From assembly GCF_036077095.1 (NCBI RefSeq), contig NZ_CP107960.1, positions 3,534,001 to 3,598,000 of the forward strand: a stretch of 64,000 nucleotides of DNA. Direction: 5' to 3'. Each line of letters starts with the position of its first letter. Position 1 is the first letter of the stretch. A model generated the notes under the pieces. It saw only the letters and a list, made by a program, of their open reading frames with translations. It was not told the DNA's origin and searched no databases. This DNA is from Streptomyces sp. NBC_00376 (GTDB lineage: Bacteria; Actinomycetota; Actinomycetes; Streptomycetales; Streptomycetaceae). Of the stretch, positions 1 to 9,088 are shown one piece after another. Position numbers and translations under genes: made by a program.

Positions 1-1611
1 CTCGTAGTGCTCGACCTCCCGGTCGATCTGGCCCTCGTCCCAGCCCAGCACCGGTGCCATCAGTTCCGCGCAGAGCCGGGCGCTGCGGGTGCCCCGGTCG
101 AAGGTCTCGATGGAGATCCGGGTCCGGCGGGTCAGTACGTCGTCGAGATGGCGGGCCCCCTCGTGCGAGGCGGCGTAGACGATCTCGGCCTTCAGGTAGT
201 CGTCGGCCGAGGGCAGCGGCTCCCCCAGCACCGGATCGGCGAGGATCAGTTCGAGGATCTGCTCGGTCGCAGAGCCGTAGCGGTTGAGCAGATGCTCCAC
301 CCGGGCGACATGGAGTCCGGACCGGGCCGCGATCCTCGCCCTGGCGTTCCACATCGCCGGGTATCCCTCCGCGCCCAGCAGCGGGATCTCCTCCGTGACG
401 CAGGCCGCCACCCGCTGGTCCAGACCGTGCACCGCCTCGTCCACGGCGTCCTTGGCCATCACCCGGTACGTCGTGTACTTGCCGCCCGCCACCACCACGA
501 GGCCCGGCAGCGGATGCGCCACCGTGTGCTCGCGCGAGAGCTTGCTGGTCGCGTCGGACTCACCGGCCAGCAGCGGCCGCAGCCCGGCGTACACGCCCTG
601 GACGTCGTCCCGGCTCAGGGGCGTGGCCAGGACCGAATTGACGTGTTCGAGCAGGTAGTCGATGTCGGCGCTGGACGCCGCAGGGTGTGCCTTGTCCAGG
701 TCCCAGTCGGTGTCCGTGGTCCCGATGATCCAGTGCCGCCCCCACGGGATGACGAAGAGGACGGACTTCTCGGTCCGCAGGATCAGGCCGGTCGAGGAGT
801 GGATGCGGTCCTTGGGGACGACCAGGTGAATGCCCTTGGACGCCCGGACGTGGAACTGTCCGCGCTCCCCTATCAGCGCCTGGGTGTCGTCCGTCCAGAC
901 CCCCGTCGCGTTGACCACCTGCTTGGCCCTGACCTCGTACTCACCGCCCGCCTCGACGTCCTCCACCCGGGCGCCGACGACCCGCTCGCCCTCGCGGAGG
1001 AAGCCGACCACCCGCGCACGGTTGGCCACGTGCGCACCGTAACCGGCGGCGGTGCGCACCAGGGTCGCCACATAGCGGGCGTCGTCCATCTGTGCGTCGT
1101 AGTACTGCAACGCCCCGACCAGGGCGTCCTTCCTCAGTGCCGGGGCGACGCGCAGGGCGTGGCGGCGGGAGAGATGGCGGTGCACGGGCAGGCCGCGGCC
1201 GTGGCCCGACGACACCGACATCGCGTCGTAGAGCGCCACGCCGGAGCCGGCGTAGAACCGCTCCCAGCCCTTGTGCTGCAACGGGTAGAGAAATGGCACC
1301 GGCTTCACCAGGTGCGGGGCCAGCCGCTCCAGGAGCAGCCCGCGCTCCTTCAGTGCCTCTCGGACGAGCGCGAAGTCGAGCATCTCCAGATACCGCAGCC
1401 CGCCATGGATCAGCTTGCTCGACCTGCTCGATGTGCCCGACGCCCAGTCGCGGGCCTCGACCAGCCCGGTCGAGAGCCCTCTCGTCGCCGCGTCCAGCGC
1501 CGTGCCGGCGCCGACCACGCCCGCTCCCACGACCAGCACGTCCAGTTCGCGCTCGGCCATCGCGGCCAGCGCCTCGGCGCGCTCCGCAGGTCCCAGTGTC
1601 GCTGTCCTCAC
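1..1611 (-). CDS. glpD: Glycerol-3-phosphate dehydrogenase, 3'-truncated by window edge
   Basis: FAD-dependent, membrane-associated oxidation of sn-glycerol 3-phosphate to dihydroxyacetone phosphate, feeding electrons to the quinone pool. Reading from the GTG at 1611, the N-terminal FAD dinucleotide fold GAGVVGAG is at residues 29-36 and the family signature HGGLRYLE at 69-76. The last visible codons include LTRRTRISIET of the C-terminal domain. 537 codons are present with no stop, so a short C-terminal part lies beyond position 1. The GTG start is supported by GGGAGG seven bases upstream. No glpF or glpK is visible beside it, so this may be a solitary glpD copy. A near-perfect inverted repeat about 150-190 bp upstream could be an operator. 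The opposite strand has a long open frame that is only a GC-rich shadow. Confidence 0.95.
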   Translation of the reverse strand, partial: MRTATLGPAERAEALAAMAERELDVLVVGAGVVGAGTALDAATRGLSTGLVEARDWASGTSSRSSKLIHGGLRYLEMLDFALVREALKERGLLLERLAPHLVKPVPFLYPLQHKGWERFYAGSGVALYDAMSVSSGHGRGLPVHRHLSRRHALRVAPALRKDALVGALQYYDAQMDDARYVATLVRTAAGYGAHVANRARVVGFLREGERVVGARVEDVEAGGEYEVRAKQVVNATGVWTDDTQALIGERGQFHVRASKGIHLVVPKDRIHSSTGLILRTEKSVLFVIPWGRHWIIGTTDTDWDLDKAHPAASSADIDYLLEHVNSVLATPLSRDDVQGVYAGLRPLLAGESDATSKLSREHTVAHPLPGLVVVAGGKYTTYRVMAKDAVDEAVHGLDQRVAACVTEEIPLLGAEGYPAMWNARARIAARSGLHVARVEHLLNRYGSATEQILELILADPVLGEPLPSADDYLKAEIVYAASHEGARHLDDVLTRRTRISIETFDRGTRSARLCAELMAPVLGWDEGQIDREVEHYE

Positions 1612-1756
1612 TGCTGCCTCCCGGGTAGATCGGGGTGGTCCGGCACGGGGACGCGACCCGGCTCGACGGCCGGGGCGGCCCGCGCCCACCTCTCGATTCT
1701 GTCCGGCGTCCACGACTTCGGCCACCGCCTGTGGACAACACCGGGACGGCAGAAGC

Positions 1757-1804
1757 GCGCAATGCGACATACAGGTCATATATAAGCCTAGTGTGACATT
1801 GCGC
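1757..1804. promoter_or_regulatory. 13-bp inverted repeat between glpD and the divergent gene
   Basis: The arms at 1757-1769 and 1792-1804 read GCGCAATGCGACA and TGTGACATTGCGC. They pair at 11 of 13 positions across a 22-nt AT-rich spacer containing TATATAA. The element lies in the divergent intergenic region between glpD (minus) and the nucleotide-sugar-dehydrogenase-like gene (plus), so it could control either. In Streptomyces, glycerol genes are controlled by the IclR-type repressor GylR. Assignment to GylR is a guess from context, not from a matched consensus. Confidence 0.4.
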
Positions 1805-1869
1805 TGTCCATAGCGGTTGCGCTTTCTGCCCTCATGGTCATAGTCCGACGGGAAGGACGGCCCATCCAC

Positions 1870-3132
1870 ATGCCCGCAGACCTCGCAGTCATCGGACTCG
1901 GCCACCTCGGCCTGCCGCTCGCCCAGGCCGCCGTGGCCGCGGGCGTGCAGACCGTCGGCTACGACACCGACCCACGCGCCTACACGGAACTCTCCGCGGG
2001 CCGCACCCCCGTCGAGGGATCGCTCACCGCCTCGGAGATCCGCCGGATGCTCTCGGGGGGCTTCCGGCCCACCACCAACCCGGCCGAACTGGGCCGGGTC
2101 CGTACCGCGGTGATCTGCGCGCCCGCCCCCCTCGGCGCCGACCGCACCATCGACCTCACCGCCGTCGGCGACGCCGCCCGCGCACTCGCCGCCCGGCTGC
2201 GCCCGCACACCACCGTGCTGCTCGAATCGGCCGTACCGCCCGGCACCACCGAGAACTACCTGCTGCCGCTGCTCGAAGAGGGCTCGGGGCTGCGCGCCGG
2301 CCGCGACTTCCACCTGGCCTGCTCCCCCAGCCGCCTCGACCCCGGCAACCGGACCCACGTCTACGCCAACACCCCCAAGGTCATCGGCGGTCTCACCCCC
2401 GCCTGCACCGAATCCGCCGCCGCCTTCTACGGCCGGCTCACCGACAAGGTCGTCCGGGCGCGCGGACCGCGCGAGGCCGAGATGACCAAGGTCCTGGAGA
2501 CCAACTTCCGGCACGTCAACATCGCCCTGGTCAACGAGATGGCGGTGCTCTGCCACGACCTCGGCGTCGACCTGTGGGACGTCATCCGCTGCGCCGAGAC
2601 CAAGCCCTTCGGCTTCCAGCCGTTCCGCCCCGGCCCCGGCGTCGGCGGCCACGGCGCACCCGTCGACCCGGGCTACCTCCCGTACAACAGCCGCACCCCC
2701 GGCCACCCCCTGCGGATGGTCTCGCTCGCCCAGGAGATCAACGGCCGGATGCCGCAGTACGTGATCCAGCGCTGCGCCACCCTGCTGAACGAACACGGCA
2801 AGTCCGTCCGCGGCGCCCGGGTACTGCTGCTCGGGGTCACCTACAAGCCCGACCTCGCCGACCAGGAGGGCTCCCCCGCCCGGGAGATCGCGACCAGGCT
2901 GATGGACATGGGTGCCCAGATCGGCTACCACGACCCGCACGTCCTGGACTGGCGGGTACGCGAGCTCCCGGTCCCGCGCGCCGACTCGCTGTACGAGGCG
3001 GCGTCCAGCGCCGACCTCACGGTGCTGCTCCAGCACCACCGGACGTACGACCTCCAGGGCCTCGCCGTGAAGGCCCAGCTCCTCCTGGACACCCGGGGAG
3101 CGACCCCGGCGGGGGCCGCACACCGGCTTTAA
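1870..3132 (+). CDS. UDP-glucose/GDP-mannose dehydrogenase family protein, predicted catalytically inactive
   Basis: The fold is that of the NAD-dependent nucleotide-sugar 6-dehydrogenases: Rossmann motif GLGHLGLP at the N terminus, a central helical domain, and a C-terminal UDP-binding domain (LLGVTYKPDLADQEGSPA). Length is 420 aa from the ATG at 1870, which has GGAAGGA 12 bases upstream; an ATG at 1834 would add 12 residues. Family catalytic positions are changed. The usual ESTVPPGTT is ESAVPPGTT (Ala121), SPER is SPSR (Ser154), KxxENT is KVLETN (Thr211) and GGHC is GGHG (Gly262). The thioester cysteine, the hydrolytic glutamate and the Thr/Asn helpers are therefore all absent, while the fold motifs stay intact. 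A normal two-step oxidation to a uronate is not expected. It may bind a nucleotide sugar or act as a structural or regulatory paralogue. Confidence 0.85.
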   Translation: MPADLAVIGLGHLGLPLAQAAVAAGVQTVGYDTDPRAYTELSAGRTPVEGSLTASEIRRMLSGGFRPTTNPAELGRVRTAVICAPAPLGADRTIDLTAVGDAARALAARLRPHTTVLLESAVPPGTTENYLLPLLEEGSGLRAGRDFHLACSPSRLDPGNRTHVYANTPKVIGGLTPACTESAAAFYGRLTDKVVRARGPREAEMTKVLETNFRHVNIALVNEMAVLCHDLGVDLWDVIRCAETKPFGFQPFRPGPGVGGHGAPVDPGYLPYNSRTPGHPLRMVSLAQEINGRMPQYVIQRCATLLNEHGKSVRGARVLLLGVTYKPDLADQEGSPAREIATRLMDMGAQIGYHDPHVLDWRVRELPVPRADSLYEAASSADLTVLLQHHRTYDLQGLAVKAQLLLDTRGATPAGAAHRL

Positions 3133-3236
3133 ACATCTCTCCCCAGGATTTCGGTAGGAGATGTCACAGGCTGCTGCTAGCCTGCGGCGTCACTTCTCGC
3201 ACAGTCGTGCGCTTCCGTCCCAGGGGGGATATCAAC

Positions 3237-3800
3237 ATGAGCCAGCCCGTGCCACCGAACCAGCCGCACGACGCCCAGCCCGGCGGCAACCCGTTCGCGG
3301 GCCAGCAGCCCGGCGCCCAGCCCGGCGGCAACCCGTTCGCGGGCCAGCAGCCCGGCGCCCCGTTCGGCGGCGCGCCGTTCACCCCGCCGGCCCCGGTACG
3401 CAACAACATCGGCCTCGGCCTGGCCGCCGCCGTCGTCGCGGCCGTCGTCGCCGCGGCCATCTACGGCGCCATCATCGGCGCCACCAAGCACGAGATCGGC
3501 TACGCGGCCGTGGGTGTCGGCTTCGTCGTCGGCTTCGCGTCGGGCAAGGTCGGCGGCCGCAACCCCGTGCTGCCGGTCGTCAGCGCCCTGCTCTCGCTGG
3601 TCGCCGTCTACTTCGGCCAGCTGCTCGGCGAGGCGATGATCGCGGCCAAGGAGCTCCCGGTCACCGTCTCCGAGCTGTTCTTCGACCACTTCAGCCTGCT
3701 GAACGAGGCGTGGAAGGCCGACTCGGACTTCATCTCGTACCTCTTCTTCGCCATCGCGGCGGTCGCCGCGTTCTCCGGCGCCAAGAAGGCCGCCGGCTAG
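3237..3800 (+). CDS. Proline/glycine-rich membrane protein of unknown function
   Basis: 187 aa from the ATG at 3237, with GGGGGGA ideally placed upstream. Residues 1-50 are a hydrophilic Pro/Gly/Gln tail containing two copies of a QPGGNPFAGQQPGA unit, encoded by a perfect 42-bp tandem duplication. The rest has about four hydrophobic helices: one at roughly 55-80, a Gly/Val-rich pair near 85-105 and 110-130, and one at the C terminus. The topology resembles small actinobacterial membrane proteins with disordered cytoplasmic N-termini. No catalytic motif is visible and I do not recognise a named family. It is followed closely by a strong terminator shared with convergent guaB3. Confidence 0.8.
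   Translation: MSQPVPPNQPHDAQPGGNPFAGQQPGAQPGGNPFAGQQPGAPFGGAPFTPPAPVRNNIGLGLAAAVVAAVVAAAIYGAIIGATKHEIGYAAVGVGFVVGFASGKVGGRNPVLPVVSALLSLVAVYFGQLLGEAMIAAKELPVTVSELFFDHFSLLNEAWKADSDFISYLFFAIAAVAAFSGAKKAAG
3276..3359 (+). repeat. Perfect 42-bp tandem duplication inside a coding sequence
   Basis: Copy 1 is 3276-3317 and copy 2 is 3318-3359, identical base for base. The unit is 14 codons, so the reading frame is preserved and copy number could vary without a frameshift. It encodes a Pro/Gly/Gln-rich segment in the disordered N-terminus of the membrane protein. Confidence 0.95.
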
Positions 3801-3814
3801 TCGCGCGGACACAT

Positions 3815-3856
3815 ACGGGAGGGCCCGGACCGCCGCTGCGGTCCGGGCCCTCCCGT
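3815..3856. terminator. Bidirectional terminator between convergent genes
   Basis: Perfect inverted repeat with 17-bp arms (3815-3831 and 3840-3856) and an 8-nt loop. It is centred between the stop of the membrane protein gene (plus) and the stop of guaB3 (minus). There is no U-tract, as is usual for Streptomyces terminators. Confidence 0.9.
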
Positions 3857-3870
3857 CATGCCGGGAACGA

Positions 3871-4995
3871 TCAGCGGCGGTGCTGCGAGTCCGCCACCGT
3901 GACCTCGACGCGCTGGAACTCCTTGAGGTCGCTGTACCCCGTCGTCGCCATCGCCCGGCGCAGCGCGCCGAAGATGTTCATCGAGCCGTCGGGGGTGTGC
4001 GAAGGACCGGTCAGGACCTCCTCGGTGGTACCGACCGAGCCCAGGTCCACCAGCTTGCCGCGCGGAACGTCCTCGTGGACGGCCTCCATGCCCCAGTGCC
4101 GGCCGCGGCCCGGCGCGTCCGTCGCACGGGCCAGCGGGGAGCCCATCATCACGGCGTCCGCGCCGCAGGCGATGGCCTTGGGCAGATCGCCGGACCAGCC
4201 GACGCCGCCGTCCGCGATCACGTGCACGTACCGGCCGCCGGACTCGTCCATGTAGTCACGGCGGGCGCCGGCCACATCGGCGACCGCGGTCGCCATCGGG
4301 ACCTGGATGCCGAAGACGTTGCGCGTGGTGTGCGCGGCGCCGCCGCCGAAGCCGACGAGGACGCCGGCCGCACCGGTACGCATCAGGTGCAGGGCGGCGG
4401 TGTACGTGGCGCAGCCGCCGACGATCACCGGGACGTCCAGCTCGTAGATGAACTGCTTGAGGTTGAGCGGCTCGGCGGCACCCGAGACGTGCTCGGCGGA
4501 GACCGTCGTACCGCGGATGACGAAGATGTCCACGCCCGCGTCGACGACGGCCTTGGAGAACTGCGCGGTGCGCTGCGGGGAGAGCGCGGCGGCGGTGACG
4601 ACACCGGAGTCGCGCACCTCCTTGATGCGCTGCCCGATCAGCTCCTCCTGGATCGGCGCGGAGTAGATCTCCTGGAGGCGGCGGGTCGCCGACTCGACGG
4701 GCATCTCGGCGATCTCGTCGAGCAGCGGCTGCGGGTCGGCGTGCCGGGTCCACAGGCCCTCGAGGTTGAGGACGCCGAGGCCGCCGAGCTCACCGATGCG
4801 GATCGCGGTCTGCGGGGAGACCACGGAGTCCATGGGAGCGGCCAGGAACGGCAGCTCGAAACGGTAGGCGTCGATCTGCCAGGCGATCGAGACCTCCTTC
4901 GGGTCGCGGGTACGGCGGCTCGGAACGACGGCGATGTCGTCGAATGCGTACGCCCGGCGGCCGCGCTTGCCGCGCCCGATCTCGATCTCAGTCAC
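3871..4995 (-). CDS. guaB3: GuaB3 family IMP dehydrogenase-related protein
   Basis: 374-aa TIM-barrel protein of the IMPDH/GMP reductase family, without the CBS pair found in full-length IMPDH. It has AFDDIAVVPSRRTRD at the N terminus, FLAAPMDSVVSP, and a C-terminal phosphate-binding segment (IADGGVGWSGDLPKAIACGADAVMMGSPLA). The loop that in IMPDH carries the catalytic cysteine (GSICTT) reads GAAHTTR here, so the nucleophile is replaced. Actinobacterial GuaB3 proteins are a known, poorly understood paralogue group next to guaB. The start is GTG at 4995, overlapping no other gene. It lies 105 bp downstream of guaB, separated by a strong hairpin, so it is probably transcribed separately or by readthrough. 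Confidence 0.9.
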   Translation of the reverse strand: MTEIEIGRGKRGRRAYAFDDIAVVPSRRTRDPKEVSIAWQIDAYRFELPFLAAPMDSVVSPQTAIRIGELGGLGVLNLEGLWTRHADPQPLLDEIAEMPVESATRRLQEIYSAPIQEELIGQRIKEVRDSGVVTAAALSPQRTAQFSKAVVDAGVDIFVIRGTTVSAEHVSGAAEPLNLKQFIYELDVPVIVGGCATYTAALHLMRTGAAGVLVGFGGGAAHTTRNVFGIQVPMATAVADVAGARRDYMDESGGRYVHVIADGGVGWSGDLPKAIACGADAVMMGSPLARATDAPGRGRHWGMEAVHEDVPRGKLVDLGSVGTTEEVLTGPSHTPDGSMNIFGALRRAMATTGYSDLKEFQRVEVTVADSQHRR

Positions 4996-5049
4996 GTGTG
5001 TGGCCTTTCCCTCTGCGTTTCAGCGCCTTCCAGTATCCCCGACATACGC

Positions 5050-5088
5050 GCCAGGGGCGGCCCCGGGAGTCCCGGGGCCGCCCCTGGC
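5050..5088. terminator. Strong hairpin between guaB and guaB3
   Basis: Perfect 18-bp inverted repeat (5050-5067 and 5071-5088) with a 3-nt loop. It starts 11 bp downstream of the guaB stop on the minus strand and ends about 55 bp before the guaB3 start. It should end most guaB transcripts before guaB3. Confidence 0.88.
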
Positions 5089-5099
5089 ACCGTCGGCGG

Positions 5100-6647
<1,548 letters not shown>

Positions 6648-6744
6648 CTAACGGCCTCCGGGGGTGTCTCATTCCACGAGCAAGATCACCTGGAGGTTCT
6701 GTAGCTTCGTACGGAACCTCGCGGACGGCACCGACCGCATCCGC

Positions 6745-7410
6745 TCACTGCTCCGCGAGCGCCCGCAGCCTGCTCAGGGCCCGGTGCTGGGCGACCCGGA
6801 CCGCGCCCGGCGACATGCCCAGCATCTGCCCGGTCTCCTCGGCGGTGAGCCCGACGGCGACCCGCAGGACCAGCAGCTCGCGCTGGTTCTCCGGGAGGTT
6901 GGCCAGGAGCTTCTTCGCCCAGGCGGCATCGCTGCTGAGCAGGGCCCGCTCCTCGGGCCCGAGCGAATCGTCCGGCCGCTCGGGCATCTCGTCGGACGGC
7001 ACGGCCGTCGACCCCGGGTGCCGCATGGCGGCGCGCTGGAGATCGGCGACCTTGTGGCCCGCGATGGCGAACACGAAGGCCTCGAAGGGCCTGCCGGTGT
7101 CCTTGTAGCGCGGCAGCGCCATCAGCACCGCGACACAGACCTCCTGCGCCAGGTCCTCCACGAAGTGGCGAGCATCACCGGGCAGCCGGTTCAGCCGCGA
7201 CCTGCAGTAGCGCAGCGCCAGGGGGTGGACATGGGCCAGCAGATCATGGGTGGCCTGCGCGTCGCCCTCGACGGCACGGTGCACCAGGGCACCGATCGCC
7301 GTCGTCCCGTCGTCGCGCATCGGACCATGGTGCCCCGGAGCCGCATCATCCGTGCCGCCGCGTCCGTAGTTGTGCACCGAAGCGTTATGAGCGGGTGCGC
7401 CGGAAGTCAT
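6745..7410 (-). CDS. shbA: ECF-type sigma factor, ShbA family
   Basis: 221-aa group IV sigma factor from the ATG at 7410, chosen because GGGGAGGG lies about 8 bases upstream; an internal ATG at 7320 would give 191 aa. Sigma2 region: [41 protein letters not shown]. Sigma4 region: [45 protein letters not shown], a complete helix-turn-helix. In Streptomyces the sigma factor at this position (ShbA, described in S. griseus) drives transcription of the principal sigma gene hrdB, and the guaB-sigma-bldM-whiD order fits that gene. No anti-sigma gene is adjacent, so control is presumably transcriptional or by protein turnover. Confidence 0.85.
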   Translation of the reverse strand: MTSGAPAHNASVHNYGRGGTDDAAPGHHGPMRDDGTTAIGALVHRAVEGDAQATHDLLAHVHPLALRYCRSRLNRLPGDARHFVEDLAQEVCVAVLMALPRYKDTGRPFEAFVFAIAGHKVADLQRAAMRHPGSTAVPSDEMPERPDDSLGPEERALLSSDAAWAKKLLANLPENQRELLVLRVAVGLTAEETGQMLGMSPGAVRVAQHRALSRLRALAEQ

Positions 7411-7607
7411 GTCCTGCGCCCTCCCCTTCCGCTCGACCGAATCGTTCCCGAGGAACTCCACATCTCAAGGATGCGGCATCGGCCGGGAAGCGTCACATGG
7501 CGTCGGCGCGACGGGCTCCACCGGTCGGGCGGAACCCGTCGCGCGCATGTCGGTCACGTCGCCCCGCCCGCCGCTGCGCGGGCGGGGAATCGATCGACTG
7601 CCGGACC

Positions 7608-8219
7608 TCAGCGAACCAGGCCCCAGCGGAAGCCGAGCGCCACGGCGTGCGCCCGGTCCGAGGCGCCGAGCTTCTTGAACAGACGCCTGGCATGCGTCTT
7701 CACCGTGTCCTCGGAGAGGAACAGCTCACGGCCGATCTCGGCGTTCGAACGGCCGTGGCTCATTCCTTCGAGCACCTGGATCTCACGTGCGGTGAGCGTC
7801 GGCGCCGCACCCATCTCGGCCGACCGCAGCCGGCGCGGGGCGAGCCGCCACGTCGGATCGGCCAGCGCCTGGGTGACGGTGGCGCGCAGCTCCGCGCGGG
7901 AGGCGTCCTTGTGCAGATAGCCGCGGGCACCGGCGGCGACCGCGAGCGCGACACCGTCCAGGTCCTCGGCGACGGTCAGCATGATGATCCTGGCTCCGGG
8001 GTCGGCGGAGAGCAGCCGCCGGACCGTCTCCACACCTCCGAGACCGGGCATGCGTACGTCCATCAGAATCAGATCCGAACGGTCGGCGCCCCAGCGGCGG
8101 AGGACTTCCTCGCCGTTGGCCGCCGTCGTCACCCGCTCCACGCCGGGCACGGTCGCGACCGCGCGACGAAGCGCTTCTCGGGCAAGCGGGGAGTCGTCGC
8201 AGACGAGGACGGATGTCAT
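7608..8219 (-). CDS. bldM: Atypical response regulator BldM
   Basis: 203-aa LuxR/NarL-type response regulator required for aerial mycelium and spore formation. The receiver domain starts MTSVLVCDDSPLAREALRR, with Asp54 in MDVRMPG at the normal phosphorylation position. The output HTH is near the C terminus (LTAREIQVLEGMSHGRSNAEIGRELFLSEDTVKTHARRLF). It is essentially the textbook BldM sequence and length. BldM is known to act without phosphorylation at D54, as a homodimer early and as a heterodimer with WhiI late. The ATG at 8219 has GGAGG nearby; an upstream in-frame extension to 8294 lacks a ribosome site. It is divergent from whiD, with a 412-bp shared regulatory region. Confidence 0.97.
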   Translation of the reverse strand: MTSVLVCDDSPLAREALRRAVATVPGVERVTTAANGEEVLRRWGADRSDLILMDVRMPGLGGVETVRRLLSADPGARIIMLTVAEDLDGVALAVAAGARGYLHKDASRAELRATVTQALADPTWRLAPRRLRSAEMGAAPTLTAREIQVLEGMSHGRSNAEIGRELFLSEDTVKTHARRLFKKLGASDRAHAVALGFRWGLVR

Positions 8220-8631
8220 GACCGTCCTCCGAAGCCGATGCGCGTCACCTTGAGCCTCCAGGCTGTTACAAGTCGTCACCTGTGCGGTTGACACTCTCGG
8301 ACACCTGCCCGATCGCTTTTTCCGTCAACCGCCTCCGCCTTCTCAACGACGGTCACTCGAAAGAGTTACGGGCCGAGGAACCGAGTTCGGCACTCTACGT
8401 GAGGGGCCGCACACGGAGGAGAACGACGCGGATCATCCGATCGTCAACCGAACCTTCACATGAAGGTATGCCCCATTTAGCGGGTTTTCTTCCCTTTTGC
8501 TGGTGTCTGTGGATAGATTCGCAATCAGTCATATTTACATCTACTTACACAGCAGATGTACGGTCGTGGGCACGGTCGATGACGGACGACAACGACGTTT
8601 CCGACTCAGCAAGGTTTCGAGGGGACAAGCA
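8220..8631. promoter_or_regulatory. bldM-whiD divergent regulatory region with an inverted repeat
   Basis: No convincing gene lies in these 412 bp. The stretch 8460-8560 is distinctly AT-rich for this genome. It holds a perfect 7-bp inverted repeat TACATCT (8536-8542) and AGATGTA (8554-8560) with an 11-nt spacer, about 70 bp upstream of the whiD start codon. In Streptomyces bldM is transcribed by the sigma factor BldN and whiD is sporulation-specific. I could not place exact -10 and -35 boxes with confidence. Confidence 0.5.
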
Positions 8632-8958
8632 ATGGCAGATTTCTCCCGCCTTCCCGGACCCAACGCCGATCTCTGGGACTGGCAGCTGCTGGCGGCCTGC
8701 CGCGGGGTGGACAGCTCACTGTTCTTCCACCCGGAGGGTGAACGCGGGGCGGCACGGAGCGCCCGCGAGAACTCGGCGAAAGAGGTCTGCATGCGATGCC
8801 CGGTACGCGCCGAGTGCGCGGCGCACGCCCTGGCGGTGCGAGAACCCTACGGAGTGTGGGGCGGACTCACCGAGGACGAACGCGAGGAGCTCATGGGACG
8901 GGCCCGCAGCCGGCTGATCGCGGCCGCGGCACCGTCGGGCGCCCCGGGGCACGACTGA
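8632..8958 (+). CDS. whiD: WhiD, Wbl-family iron-sulphur regulator
   Basis: 108-aa Wbl protein required for late sporulation (septum placement and spore maturation). Four cysteines at residues 23, 53, 56 and 62 match the [4Fe-4S] ligands of WhiD, followed by the Wbl signature GVWGG and a basic C-terminus. The start MADFSRLPGPN at 8632 is preceded by GAGGGGA. A longer in-frame extension upstream is unsupported. Wbl proteins of this class bind region 4 of the principal sigma factor. That is notable beside the gene for ShbA, the sigma factor that drives hrdB expression. Confidence 0.97.
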   Translation: MADFSRLPGPNADLWDWQLLAACRGVDSSLFFHPEGERGAARSARENSAKEVCMRCPVRAECAAHALAVREPYGVWGGLTEDEREELMGRARSRLIAAAAPSGAPGHD

Positions 8959-9088
8959 TCCCGCCAGGCCCGCACAAAAAAGAGAAACGTTTCCGCGGCG
9001 GGGTCCTTCCGACCCTGGTCCGCAGGACAGGCCCCGGGAGGGCCGAACACCCGGCCATCGACTGGCGGCCGGGGTACAGGCAGGCCCC

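Noticed and set aside
7..1785. 592-codon plus-strand open frame opposite glpD
   Set aside because: Product is low-complexity Arg/Gly/Val-rich, has no domain, and lies fully antisense to clear glpD motifs; a GC-skew artefact.
3276..3359. CRISPR-like repeat
   Set aside because: Only two units, directly adjacent, coding, without spacers.
8282..8917. Plus-strand ORF overlapping whiD in another frame
   Set aside because: No ribosome site, and frame conflicts with the definite WhiD protein.
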